A stretch of 6,690 nt of DNA from positions 11,349 to 18,038 of the forward strand of contig PLXF01000103.1 of NCBI GenBank assembly GCA_003151315.1, read 5' to 3'. Within the stretch, counting starts at the first letter, position 1. Every line of letters starts with the position of its first letter. Origin of the DNA: Parachlamydiales bacterium (GTDB lineage: Bacteria > Chlamydiota > Chlamydiia > Chlamydiales > SM23-39). The position numbers were made by a program, and so were the translations under genes. This document shows, one piece after another, positions 1 through 6,314 of this stretch. The notes under the pieces are model-generated. The model ran no database searches and was not told the DNA's origin. It worked only from the letters and a program-made list of their open reading frames with translations.

Positions 1-2630
1 CGATTTAGATTTTCATCCAGAATATTGGAGATATTGTTATCGAAAAAATATGTCAACATAGGCAAATGGCCATGTTTAGCGCTCATGTAAGCCGGTGTTT
101 GAGAAAGGTTCTGATAACATGCAGGATCAAGGTTGAATTTTTTCAAGATATCTACATCACCCGTTTCTATCATCACCCGTATAGTCGAATGCCCTTCTTT
201 CGAGTTCATATAGGCTTTCCAGCGCTCAGGTTGTGTTACTTCTTTTATTCTTTTTGCCTGAATAGCTCTCTCGAGCACATTAAAACCTGCCGCATCATAG
301 GCTGTGCAAGAAGAATAAGAGCCCTTCCCTCCAATACTATAAGTGCTATCAGGACTCCTTACAGTCGGATCCATCAAGCGCACTGCGCGAAATAATTCAT
401 TGGGGCAATCATATTCTTTGGTCTGCGAGGTCGCTTGATTTAAGCGATTGATTATTTCCTGATAATTTTTCCGTTTTTCTGGATTTTTTTTCATCTGCTC
501 TTGGGCTGCATAAAGCGCTCTTTTATTAGCTTTCAGTAAAGCAGAAATAACTGGTTGGTTAGAAGGGCTAAAAGGTCGAGATCTCAAGTAGTTCAACGAA
601 CGTTCTAACAAATAGGCAACAATAGGCTCATGCCCCGCGGCAACAGCTTCTTCTAAAAGAGTAGAATGTATAATCTGTCCCTTATCGATATTAAAATCGA
701 CACCCCTCTTCATCAATTCCTGCAAAATCGGCAATTGATTATGCCGAACTGCCAAACTAAGATCTGCTGTGAAAAAGGTCGAATTAAAATAATCGCTCGG
801 CACCTCTAACTGTTTAAGAAGTTCATTTAAAATAAACGTTGCTGCCTCTAAATTTCCTTTCCAGATTGCTGATTTTAATGGACTATAATGTCTTGCTTTA
901 GGTAAAGAAATTGGATAATCCGCTTCTATGAGCTTCTTAGCTTCATTAAAACGACCACCTGTAATTCGTCCACTTAGCTCTGCTAATTTAAACGCATCCA
1001 ACTTATTTTTAGAAGCCTTAGTTAGATATTCTTGCACTTGCACTGCAGTTCCATATTTAGCTATAAAATACATGCGATCTGTGCAATCATCGCTCCAATT
1101 TCCGATAAGAAATTCTCTCTTTTCTTTGTTTTGGATATTGAAAACCCACGAGTCGTCTTCATTAATAAACTTACCAGCGGAGGCATGAGAAGCTAATTTT
1201 CGGAGAGCTTCGACCGTGATCGCGTCATTCATAGCCGCCCGCTTCAACAAGGAAACACCATCCTCATCTTTTTCTTGGAGTACCAATGACAAGGAAGTCT
1301 TACCTGTAGGAAGAAACGATAGAATCGATTGTAAAGCGCTCTCTATATTTTTCTCGGTTTGCAATTTTTTCTTCTCTGGATCGTCAGTCGCTACCAATAG
1401 GTTCTGGAGTAGGTCTTTACAGCGCTTATGAGCGGCAGTTTCCAACTTCTTGATTAACCCGTTTTCTGAACCCAATAGATTTTTTGCTGAGAGGAGGAAA
1501 TGGGAGAGGCTGGAGATCTTCGCGTTCTTGCCAAAATACTCCAACGCTTCCTCCAATCCTTCCGATAAATAATTCACAACATCGGTATGCTTTTTTCCCG
1601 AAGCTAGCTTGAGAGCTTTCAAACAACCGTGCATCCATGTCATCAACCCCTGCTCTGTTTTCACATCGGATAGATCCTCAATCAGCCATTTCACTGTAGA
1701 AAGTTCACCCAGTTCGGCGGCGATCATAAGCCCCGGCACTAAGAATTCGTTCTTCTTTTCCGCAGGAATTAATTTTAAAACTTCTTGTGCGATAATCATC
1801 CGTTTCTGACGAAGAGCGGCTTGAAAAGCATTTGCGCATTGTCCTTGAAAGGCCTTGGCAACTTCTGCTTCAAGAGCCTTTGCGGCCTCTGCTCCCAGAA
1901 TCTTTGCACTCGGAGCTTGAGGAGTGTTTGTCCTTAATGCTTGAAATGCCTTTGTAACTTCTTCAAGAATCTGTGCATGTTGAGCTTGAGGAGCTTTTGC
2001 TCTTAGTACTTGAAGGGTCGTTTCATCTAAATTACAACATTCAGTAGCCAGCCATTTCACAAACTTGATATCGCCCGTTTTGACAGCTAAATCAAAGGCG
2101 TTGTCTCCCCCTTTTGTCCGCACCTTCAGGTCCGCCTTATGCTCTAACAAAAACTTGATCGCGTCTTGCGACTTTGCTTGCACTGCGTAATGAATGGCCG
2201 AATAGCCATGTGTATCGATTTTGTTAACAGTTGCCAGGTTATCCGAATCTAATCTACGAAAATTAAAGCGATTATGCCAACCATAAAAGCTCCAAGCGTC
2301 TTTGCTCGGTGTAAGAAATTTCTTTAACGACCAGAAAGTACCCGCATTACGAAACAGAGCGGGAATAGCAGCTATATTACGAAAAGTAGTATCGACCTCA
2401 TTTATATATTCACTTTTGAAACACCGACCCCAAGGACCAACTGCATTATCGAAATTCCTCTTAACAGCTTCTGCTGCATGATATAATTCTTGTATTTTCT
2501 CTAAACTTGTAGGAGATAAAGAGTCGATCTGTTGTTGGATCACCTTCAAAGTATTTAAAGCCGATTGTTGCGAATAAGCTTTGCTATAACATTTTTCAAT
2601 ATTATTTCCTGTAAATCTAATATAACTCAT
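1..2630 (-). CDS. Large ankyrin-repeat protein, C-terminus beyond window
   Basis: An uninterrupted minus-strand frame of 876 codons starts at ATG 2630 and runs off the left edge, so the C-terminus is missing. The start is supported by GGGAG four bases upstream and a sigma70-like promoter. Residues 1-135 resemble nothing I know. Residues about 136-200 carry two ankyrin-type units (HGYSAIHYAVQ, then AIKFLLEHKADL and DNAFDLAVKTGDIKFVKWL). Residues 209-255 are an Ala/Gln-rich tandem duplication, and 256-550 look helical and Lys/Glu-rich. Weaker ankyrin-like units recur near 579-605, 620-648, 657-677, 807-830 and 844-865 (for example AAGHEPIVAYLLERS and AKHGHLPMLTYFF). There is no signal peptide or obvious membrane segment. 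Ankyrin repeats mediate protein-protein binding. In intracellular bacteria such large proteins are often secreted effectors, but nothing here shows secretion. The ankyrin call is secure; the function is unknown. Confidence 0.9.
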   Translation of the reverse strand, partial: MSYIRFTGNNIEKCYSKAYSQQSALNTLKVIQQQIDSLSPTSLEKIQELYHAAEAVKRNFDNAVGPWGRCFKSEYINEVDTTFRNIAAIPALFRNAGTFWSLKKFLTPSKDAWSFYGWHNRFNFRRLDSDNLATVNKIDTHGYSAIHYAVQAKSQDAIKFLLEHKADLKVRTKGGDNAFDLAVKTGDIKFVKWLATECCNLDETTLQVLRAKAPQAQHAQILEEVTKAFQALRTNTPQAPSAKILGAEAAKALEAEVAKAFQGQCANAFQAALRQKRMIIAQEVLKLIPAEKKNEFLVPGLMIAAELGELSTVKWLIEDLSDVKTEQGLMTWMHGCLKALKLASGKKHTDVVNYLSEGLEEALEYFGKNAKISSLSHFLLSAKNLLGSENGLIKKLETAAHKRCKDLLQNLLVATDDPEKKKLQTEKNIESALQSILSFLPTGKTSLSLVLQEKDEDGVSLLKRAAMNDAITVEALRKLASHASAGKFINEDDSWVFNIQNKEKREFLIGNWSDDCTDRMYFIAKYGTAVQVQEYLTKASKNKLDAFKLAELSGRITGGRFNEAKKLIEADYPISLPKARHYSPLKSAIWKGNLEAATFILNELLKQLEVPSDYFNSTFFTADLSLAVRHNQLPILQELMKRGVDFNIDKGQIIHSTLLEEAVAAGHEPIVAYLLERSLNYLRSRPFSPSNQPVISALLKANKRALYAAQEQMKKNPEKRKNYQEIINRLNQATSQTKEYDCPNELFRAVRLMDPTVRSPDSTYSIGGKGSYSSCTAYDAAGFNVLERAIQAKRIKEVTQPERWKAYMNSKEGHSTIRVMIETGDVDILKKFNLDPACYQNLSQTPAYMSAKHGHLPMLTYFFDNNISNILDENLN
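1866..2006 (-). repeat. Degenerate tandem repeat inside the ankyrin gene
   Basis: Two adjacent coding repeats encode residues 209-231 and 232-255. Each has the pattern LRxxxPQAxxAxIL followed by an Ala/Lys-rich helix. The DNA copies start about 69 bp apart: AGAATCT occurs at 1897 and 1966, each followed by a closely similar GAGCTTGAGGAG stretch. The following residues (AKALEAEVAKAF) look like a third, shorter echo. This is not an ankyrin motif; it probably forms a helical spacer. Confidence 0.75.
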
Positions 2631-2634
2631 AAAA

Positions 2635-2639
2635 CTCCC
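2635..2639 (-). promoter_or_regulatory. Ribosome binding site of the ankyrin gene
   Basis: GGGAG lies four bases upstream of ATG 2630 on the minus strand. It fixes the start of the ankyrin frame, which has no competing ATG upstream in frame. Confidence 0.7.
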
Positions 2640-2655
2640 GTTGATTTGAATTCCA

Positions 2656-2685
2656 ATTATACTATAACTAAAAGTTTTAATTCAA
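2656..2685 (-). promoter_or_regulatory. Sigma70-type promoter of the ankyrin gene
   Basis: On the minus strand a perfect TATAAT (2656-2661) is preceded by TTGAAT (2680-2685), a 4/6 match to the -35 consensus, with an 18-bp spacer. Transcription would start near 2649, giving a leader of about 20 nt that contains the GGGAG site. The AT-rich flank is usual for a promoter. The call is from sequence match only. Confidence 0.6.
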
Positions 2686-2816
2686 TGTAATAATAAGTTT
2701 GAAATGACTTGATAAATGTTTATCCAATTGAATATCAACTAGTTGCGGGAAATGAATTAAAAATTAATATTACTAAAACCACAGATTATGCATTAAATAA
2801 ATTAATTGTTCCGGGT

Positions 2817-2846
2817 AGCCTTGTTATATAATTCGCTTTTTACATA
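2817..2846 (+). repeat. 30-bp dispersed direct repeat, copy 1
   Basis: The 30-bp stretch beginning AGCCTTGTTATATAATTCG matches 6655-6684 (AGCGTTGTTGCATAATTCG) at 24 of 30 positions without gaps and in the same orientation. The TTGTTGCATAA core resembles terminal sequences of some insertion sequences, but no transposase is attached. Confidence 0.6.
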
Positions 2847-2912
2847 TATCCAACGTGGTTCAAAAACCAACCTTTGAATCACATTGGGTATAACCTGCTC
2901 ATTATCAATATG

Positions 2913-3000
2913 TACCGCAGAGAGCGGGAGAGCCCCGAGGGAGACGAAAACGCGCTTTTTTATACCTTTTTCTCTGTGTTCTCCGCGCGCTCTGTGGTTA
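2913..3000. repeat. CTCTGTG tandem and inverted repeat element
   Basis: At 2972-2999 three 9 to 10-bp units follow one another: CTCTGTGTT, CTCCGCGCG, CTCTGTGGTT. The outer sequence CGCGCTCTGTGGTTA (2986-3000) is imperfectly complementary to TACCGCAGAGAGCG (2913-2926), about 60 bp away, so the whole could fold as a hairpin. CCACAGAG/CACAGAG repeats of this kind are a familiar noncoding repeat type in several bacterial groups. The function is unknown. Confidence 0.55.
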
Positions 3001-3054
3001 TAATTTTTTCACAGTCAGCAACTTATGTGCGTAATTAATTAGGAAACGCCCCGG

Positions 3055-3083
3055 ATAGTGGCTATTTTTGAATCACGAACGGT
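3055..3083 (+). repeat. Deletion-like fragment of the palindromic element
   Basis: Two overlapping blocks match the element at 6286-6651. ATAGTGGCTATTTTTG (3055-3070) is 15/16 identical to 6297-6312, and TTGAATCACGAACGGT (3068-3083) is 15/16 identical to 6357-6372. In the full element the blocks are about 45 bp apart. Here they are joined at the shared TTG, as if by deletion at a microhomology. The fragment overlaps the last codons and stop of the 305-residue gene. Confidence 0.65.
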
Positions 3084-3990
3084 ATAAGCAACATAACCGC
3101 TCGCAAAAGGCGCGCAGCTCTTCCCTGAGGGGGGTCGCCCGCTCGGTTAAGAGCTGCTGCTCTTTTTGATATCGTCTTCGACCCTCTTCCGTTTCTATGC
3201 AAAGAGGAGGATAGCCCGCGTCTTGTAGATCGTAGGGGCTAGCTCTCATGTCCAATTCCCGCCCTTCAAGAGCTAGCAGAAACGCCCGGCCTAAAAAGTC
3301 GGAGCCGATCCAAGGCCATAGCTTTATGGCCCATTTATATAGGTCCATATTGGCATGTACACATCCCCCTTGCTCCAACTCCAGTCGGGTTTCAAACAGA
3401 GGGGTTAAGGTGTTTAGAGGGCGGGCCTCTTCGGTGAAAAATCGATAGGCATCGTAATGGGAGCAGCACATTTTTTGACTCTCCACAAAATGGGCCAATT
3501 CCTCTTGCGAGAGGCGGAGATGATGCCCTTTATGTCTGAGAGTCTCAGGAGGTAGTTTATACACCATCGCCCACTCATGAAGGCCAAAACAGCCAAAACG
3601 AGGGGGGCGCTCTAGAATATTGCCACATAGAGTGGCGATAAACTGGGCGTGCGCGCGCGTACTGGGCAAAATCCGTTCTTTGCGCAGCGACAGGACCTCT
3701 GCGTCTAGTTGAAACCAATAGTCTCTAAGCCACGGATATTCGGTACGTACTGAGCTTGTGACGATAAGATTTTGCTCTAACGAGGGTACCCACTGCTTTA
3801 ATTTCAGGGGCGAGCAACTGTAGTAGGTGAAGAGAAAATCGTGCACCGCATGGGTACGTCCCACCTTACGCCGCGCTACAAACGCATCCGCAAGAGGAGC
3901 CACTCGCTCCAGGTGCTGTTTGGCCCATGAGGTCCATAGGTCAGTCGAGAGAAGAGGGACTGCGTCTATCACAACAAATGCATCGACCAT
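3073..3990 (-). CDS. Conserved protein of the '3-methyladenine DNA glycosylase'-labelled family
   Basis: This 305-residue soluble protein has no signal peptide. It carries the conserved blocks of a family common in actinobacteria that databases label 3-methyladenine DNA glycosylase: HAVHDFLFTYYS (47-58), PPRFGCFGLHEWAMVY (129-144), CCSHYDAYRFF (175-185), EQGGCVHANMDLYKW (206-220), LDMRASPYDL (246-255) and IETEEGRRRY (265-274). I know of no firm experimental support for that activity, and I do not recognise the AlkA, Tag or AAG motifs. The invariant His, Cys, Asp and Glu residues suggest an enzyme or metal site. The start ATG 3990 lies 22 nt inside the upstream ArsC-like gene, has only a weak purine-rich site (GAAG) before it, and is probably translated by coupling. 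The last codons fall in a repeat, so the extreme C-terminus (LYRS) may not be ancestral. The DNA appears richer in GC than the ankyrin gene, which would fit transfer. Family membership is confident; the reaction is not. Confidence 0.85.
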   Translation of the reverse strand: MVDAFVVIDAVPLLSTDLWTSWAKQHLERVAPLADAFVARRKVGRTHAVHDFLFTYYSCSPLKLKQWVPSLEQNLIVTSSVRTEYPWLRDYWFQLDAEVLSLRKERILPSTRAHAQFIATLCGNILERPPRFGCFGLHEWAMVYKLPPETLRHKGHHLRLSQEELAHFVESQKMCCSHYDAYRFFTEEARPLNTLTPLFETRLELEQGGCVHANMDLYKWAIKLWPWIGSDFLGRAFLLALEGRELDMRASPYDLQDAGYPPLCIETEEGRRRYQKEQQLLTERATPLREELRAFCERLCCLYRS

Positions 3991-4319
3991 TTTTCTTCGT
4001 TAAATCCAGTGAGGCCAAACGTCTCTGCTAATAGAAACGGGCGCTTAATGAGCATCCCGTGTTGGTTTAAAAGGGATAAAACTTGAGCTACAGACATCTC
4101 TTTTATTTTTTGCGAAAGCTCCATTTCCCGGTACAACATCCCGGAGGTGTTGAGAAGTTTTGTCATGTTCCCTTGTTGGAAAGCAAGCATCGACTCCAGC
4201 TCTTCCTCAGGGGGAGGCTCTTTCACTATGTCTTGAATCGTAACCTCAACTTTTTTCTGCTCTAAAAACCGCAAAGCGTTTTGACAAGTAGAACATTTAG
4301 GATATACATAAATAATCAT
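3969..4319 (-). CDS. ArsC/Spx-family thioredoxin-fold protein
   Basis: This 116-residue protein is full length for the ArsC/Spx/YffB family. Residues 2-12 form the first strand and redox motif (YVYPKCSTC, C9xxC12). NTSG (57-60) with YRE (63-65) is the usual segment of arsenate reductase-like members. IKRPFLL (91-97) contains the Arg-Pro typical near the active site, and GFNEEKW (105-111) closes the domain. A CxxC pair is found in Spx/MgsR-type members, whereas classical glutaredoxin-coupled ArsC uses a single catalytic Cys. No ars neighbours are present, so arsenate reduction is not supported; a cytosolic thiol redox or regulatory role is as likely. ATG 4319 has GAAGG six bases upstream (4326-4330). 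The gene ends within the start of the 305-residue gene and is the first gene of that pair. Confidence 0.88.
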   Translation of the reverse strand: MIIYVYPKCSTCQNALRFLEQKKVEVTIQDIVKEPPPEEELESMLAFQQGNMTKLLNTSGMLYREMELSQKIKEMSVAQVLSLLNQHGMLIKRPFLLAETFGLTGFNEEKWSMHLL

Positions 4320-4325
4320 TTTATG

Positions 4326-4330
4326 CCTTC
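4326..4330 (-). promoter_or_regulatory. Ribosome binding site of the ArsC-like gene
   Basis: GAAGG lies six bases upstream of ATG 4319 on the minus strand. It supports this start and a transcript beginning in the 108-bp gap after the CBM2 gene. Confidence 0.55.
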
Positions 4331-4379
4331 AATTTACTTTCGAAGAGTATATAATGTTTATGTTTTAATTGGAGAGGAG

Positions 4380-4425
4380 AAAAAGCCCCCTCCCAGCCTT
4401 AAAATAGCTGGGAAGAGGAGTTTTT
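4380..4425 (-). terminator. Intrinsic terminator of the CBM2 gene
   Basis: A 7-bp stem (TCCCAGC 4391-4397 with GCTGGGA 4407-4413) and a 9-nt loop sit immediately after the stop at 4428-4430. C-rich and G-rich flanks may extend the stem imperfectly. On the minus strand a run of five T follows (4384-4380). An opposite T run at 4421-4425 makes the structure potentially bidirectional. It separates the CBM2 gene from the ArsC-like gene. Confidence 0.75.
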
Positions 4426-4427
4426 AT

Positions 4428-6062
4428 TTATTGGACAGTGCCCTTGAAATTAGTTGGAGGTGTTTTGAGATTACCTGGCTCTGCAGTAAATCCAAAATTC
4501 ACACTACCTCTGGGGGCAATCCGACCATTCCAGCTCAGCGGGCCAAACGAGTACGTTTTACCTGAATGGCTCGTAATGGAAGAGCTCCAATGGTTCGTAA
4601 TCGTAACGGGCAAATCAAAAGACAAAGCCCATCCATTAATCACCGTCGTGCCCGTATTGGTTAGGGTCACATTAGCTGTAAATCCCGATCCCCAATCATT
4701 GGAGACGGCAAACTTAACTTGCAGCGCACCTATCTGAACGGTCACATCTGGGCCGGCTGGCACAGGAGGTGGAGTGGGTACTGGTCCAGGAGGTGGAGTG
4801 GGTACCGGTCCAGGAGGTGGAGTGGGTACTGGCGTTGAGCCACTATTTACAAAATTATCCCAAATGTCTTTATTGTAAAAATAGCCTTTGCCTGCAGGAA
4901 GTCCCGTATCATAAATATCACGGCTAGCTCCCAAATAGGCCCCATGGTATCCTTCATGAAGTTTAAACATAAGGTCGATGGTGCCTACCTTCATCCGCCC
5001 TTCGACAGTCGCCTGGTTTGGACCTCCCCAAGTTCCCATCATCATCATGCTGGCTCGAGTGCCTAAACTATTCATCCATCCTTCGTAGCAATATAAAGCA
5101 TCACTTCGAGCTCCATTTCCATCGGTACTTTCAAATTCATAACACATCCCCAACTGACCCACTACTGGCGAGGGATGTCCGGAGATAATATAGGCTCTTC
5201 CTGCAGCTCCTGTGTTCAATACGGAAAAGTTGTACATCGGTTTGGGGCTTCCCACTACGGACGTTGCATAGAATATCCCATTGATATCGGTAAGACCAAT
5301 ACCGCAATAGATAAACGGAACTTTTACACCGACCCCTCTTCCTCCAAATTGGTCAGTCCCCCCATTTTCCATTAGGGTTTTTCCTGTAGCCGACCAATTT
5401 CTAACTATATTTGTCCAGTTACGCGCATTGAATTGGGTGATGTAGTTCGTATAGGAAAAGTTTGTAAAAAGAGCATTACACTGATCTGCACCGAAATACA
5501 TAGCCGCTGCGATCATAATCCCAATATCCCCTTGGGTAAAGTTGGGGTTATACGTTTTTCCGAAATTCCCCGCGTTACCAAGACCTGTTTGAAAATTATT
5601 TTGGTCGTTAAAGGCCCAATTACTCGCAATGGCTAAAGCCGCCATCAGCAGGTCAGAATCGGCCTTCTCAGCCGCAGTTAAAGAACTCCAAAGCACGGGT
5701 GTATTTTTCATAATTAAAAGAGCTTGACCCACAGCGCCATCAGACCAGGCATATAAAGGTTGGCCGCAATAGGGCTCATTACCGCCCGTAATCATGCTCC
5801 GATAGTGCGCTAAAACTCTGTCTTTCAGAAAATTGTTGCTACTATCTTTGGCGGTGGGATTAAAGTGGGTCACTAAAGCTAAATAGTGAAAAGCCTGGGA
5901 CGATAGAACCGTCGACGGACTGCTCCCTACGCTTGTATATTTCATTAGGCCTTTTGTCATCGCGTCGTCGATTTGTGCTTGCGTAAAAGTCGGTACTGCT
6001 TGCACCGCTAGACAAAAGCCGAATAAAAAAATAAATAATTTTTTCATAAATGAGAATAACAT
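4428..6062 (-). CDS. Secreted protein with unknown N-terminal domain and C-terminal CBM2
   Basis: The product has 544 residues. Residues 1-22 form a signal peptide: a short start, KK, a Phe/Leu-rich core, and likely cleavage after AVQA. Residues about 23-405 form a domain I cannot assign. It is Gly-, Asn- and aromatic-rich with motifs WSDGAVGQALL, NWAFNDQNNFQTGLGNAGNF and WGGPNQATVEGRMKVG, and cysteines at 99, 195, 253, 307 and 325. Residues 408-438 are a Pro/Val/Thr linker. Residues 439-544 match a family 2 carbohydrate-binding module: VSNDWGSGFTANVTLTNTG, NGWALSF, LSWNGRIAPRGSVNFGF. Trp457, 492 and 511 are positioned like the cellulose-binding face, and Trp478 like the core Trp. The terminal Cys pair of classic CBM2a is absent. 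The layout is that of an extracellular polysaccharide-active enzyme or adhesin, probably for cellulose, xylan or chitin. Start 6062 is preferred because GGAG lies five bases upstream; ATG 6047 (Met6) would also give a good signal peptide. Confidence 0.88.
   Translation of the reverse strand: MLFSFMKKLFIFLFGFCLAVQAVPTFTQAQIDDAMTKGLMKYTSVGSSPSTVLSSQAFHYLALVTHFNPTAKDSSNNFLKDRVLAHYRSMITGGNEPYCGQPLYAWSDGAVGQALLIMKNTPVLWSSLTAAEKADSDLLMAALAIASNWAFNDQNNFQTGLGNAGNFGKTYNPNFTQGDIGIMIAAAMYFGADQCNALFTNFSYTNYITQFNARNWTNIVRNWSATGKTLMENGGTDQFGGRGVGVKVPFIYCGIGLTDINGIFYATSVVGSPKPMYNFSVLNTGAAGRAYIISGHPSPVVGQLGMCYEFESTDGNGARSDALYCYEGWMNSLGTRASMMMMGTWGGPNQATVEGRMKVGTIDLMFKLHEGYHGAYLGASRDIYDTGLPAGKGYFYNKDIWDNFVNSGSTPVPTPPPGPVPTPPPGPVPTPPPVPAGPDVTVQIGALQVKFAVSNDWGSGFTANVTLTNTGTTVINGWALSFDLPVTITNHWSSSITSHSGKTYSFGPLSWNGRIAPRGSVNFGFTAEPGNLKTPPTNFKGTVQ
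4764..4835 (-). repeat. 24-bp tandem repeat coding for the proline-rich linker
   Basis: Three consecutive 24-bp units (4764-4787, 4788-4811, 4812-4835) encode the reiterated octapeptide PVPTPPPG. Copies one and two differ at one base, and the third diverges only in its last bases. The unit keeps the frame, so copy number could change linker length without breaking the protein. Confidence 0.9.
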
Positions 6063-6067
6063 TTTTT

Positions 6068-6071
6068 CTCC
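6068..6071 (-). promoter_or_regulatory. Ribosome binding site of the CBM2 gene
   Basis: GGAG lies five A bases upstream of ATG 6062 on the minus strand. The in-frame ATG at 6047 has no such site, so the upstream start is chosen. Confidence 0.65.
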
Positions 6072-6241
6072 ATTTTTAAAGTTTCTGTGGATTTATAAAA
6101 CGAGATTGTCCTGACTCCATTTCAAGGGTTTATAAAGTTTGGTCTCATAGGATCTAAAGATTTTGCTATCCTTGTTTAAAAAAATGTTTTACAGACTATG
6201 CTCTTAACCTAAATTTTTTACACTATTTTTTTAGGAGCCCT

Positions 6242-6268
6242 ATGCGTCCAGAATTTCATCAGGCGTAG
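6242..6268 (+). other. Possible 8-codon leader or gene remnant
   Basis: AGGAG (6233-6237) lies four bases before ATG 6242. It opens a plus-strand frame MRPEFHQA that stops at TAG 6266-6268, four bases before a strong hairpin (6273-6314). A loose promoter (TTGTTT 6172-6177, TATGCT 6197-6202, spacer 19) lies upstream. It could be the start of a gene cut by the repeat element, a leader peptide, or chance. Confidence 0.2.
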
Positions 6269-6272
6269 CCAG

Positions 6273-6314
6273 CGCAAAAATGGCCCCCTATTAGAAATAG
6301 GGGCTATTTTTGCG
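6273..6314. terminator. Strong hairpin, terminator-like, at the left end of the palindromic element
   Basis: Arms 6273-6292 and 6296-6314 pair over about 19 bp with one bulged C and one G-T pair, around a 3-nt AGA loop. The arms start with A runs and end with T runs, so it looks like a bidirectional intrinsic terminator. The inner part is also one end of the 366-bp element, so it may be a transposition end rather than a dedicated terminator. Confidence 0.6.

Larger units (their letters stand above)
2631..3072. other. Intergenic region without genes, repeat-rich
   Basis: No credible reading frame was seen. The left third (2640-2810) is AT-rich and holds the ankyrin promoter. The rest is a chain of repeat fragments: a 30-bp direct repeat shared with the right end of the window, a CTCTGTG-containing inverted repeat, and a fragment of the palindromic element found at 6286-6651. 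A weak relative of the TTGAATCACGAACGGT motif lies near 2873-2895. No clear intrinsic terminator for the upstream 305-residue gene was found. Confidence 0.7.

Noticed and set aside
1426..1638. A 70-codon minus-strand frame
   Set aside because: It is in a different frame from the ankyrin gene, inside its coding sequence, and has no family resemblance.
66..1809. Several plus-strand frames of 66-109 codons
   Set aside because: They are antisense to the continuous ankyrin frame, show no domain and are explained by its codon pattern.
3969..4319. Assignment as a true arsenate reductase in an ars operon
   Set aside because: There is no ArsR, ArsB or Acr3 neighbour, and the CxxC motif equally fits Spx/MgsR-type proteins.
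4438..5636. Plus-strand frames antisense to the CBM2 gene
   Set aside because: The minus strand has a signal peptide, a tandem-repeat linker and a CBM2; the opposing frames show no protein features.
6092..6134. TATAAA-like boxes upstream of the CBM2 gene as its promoter
   Set aside because: TATAAA occurs at 6092-6097 and 6129-6134, but no -35 hexamer better than 4/6 lies at 16-18 bp, so neither is called.
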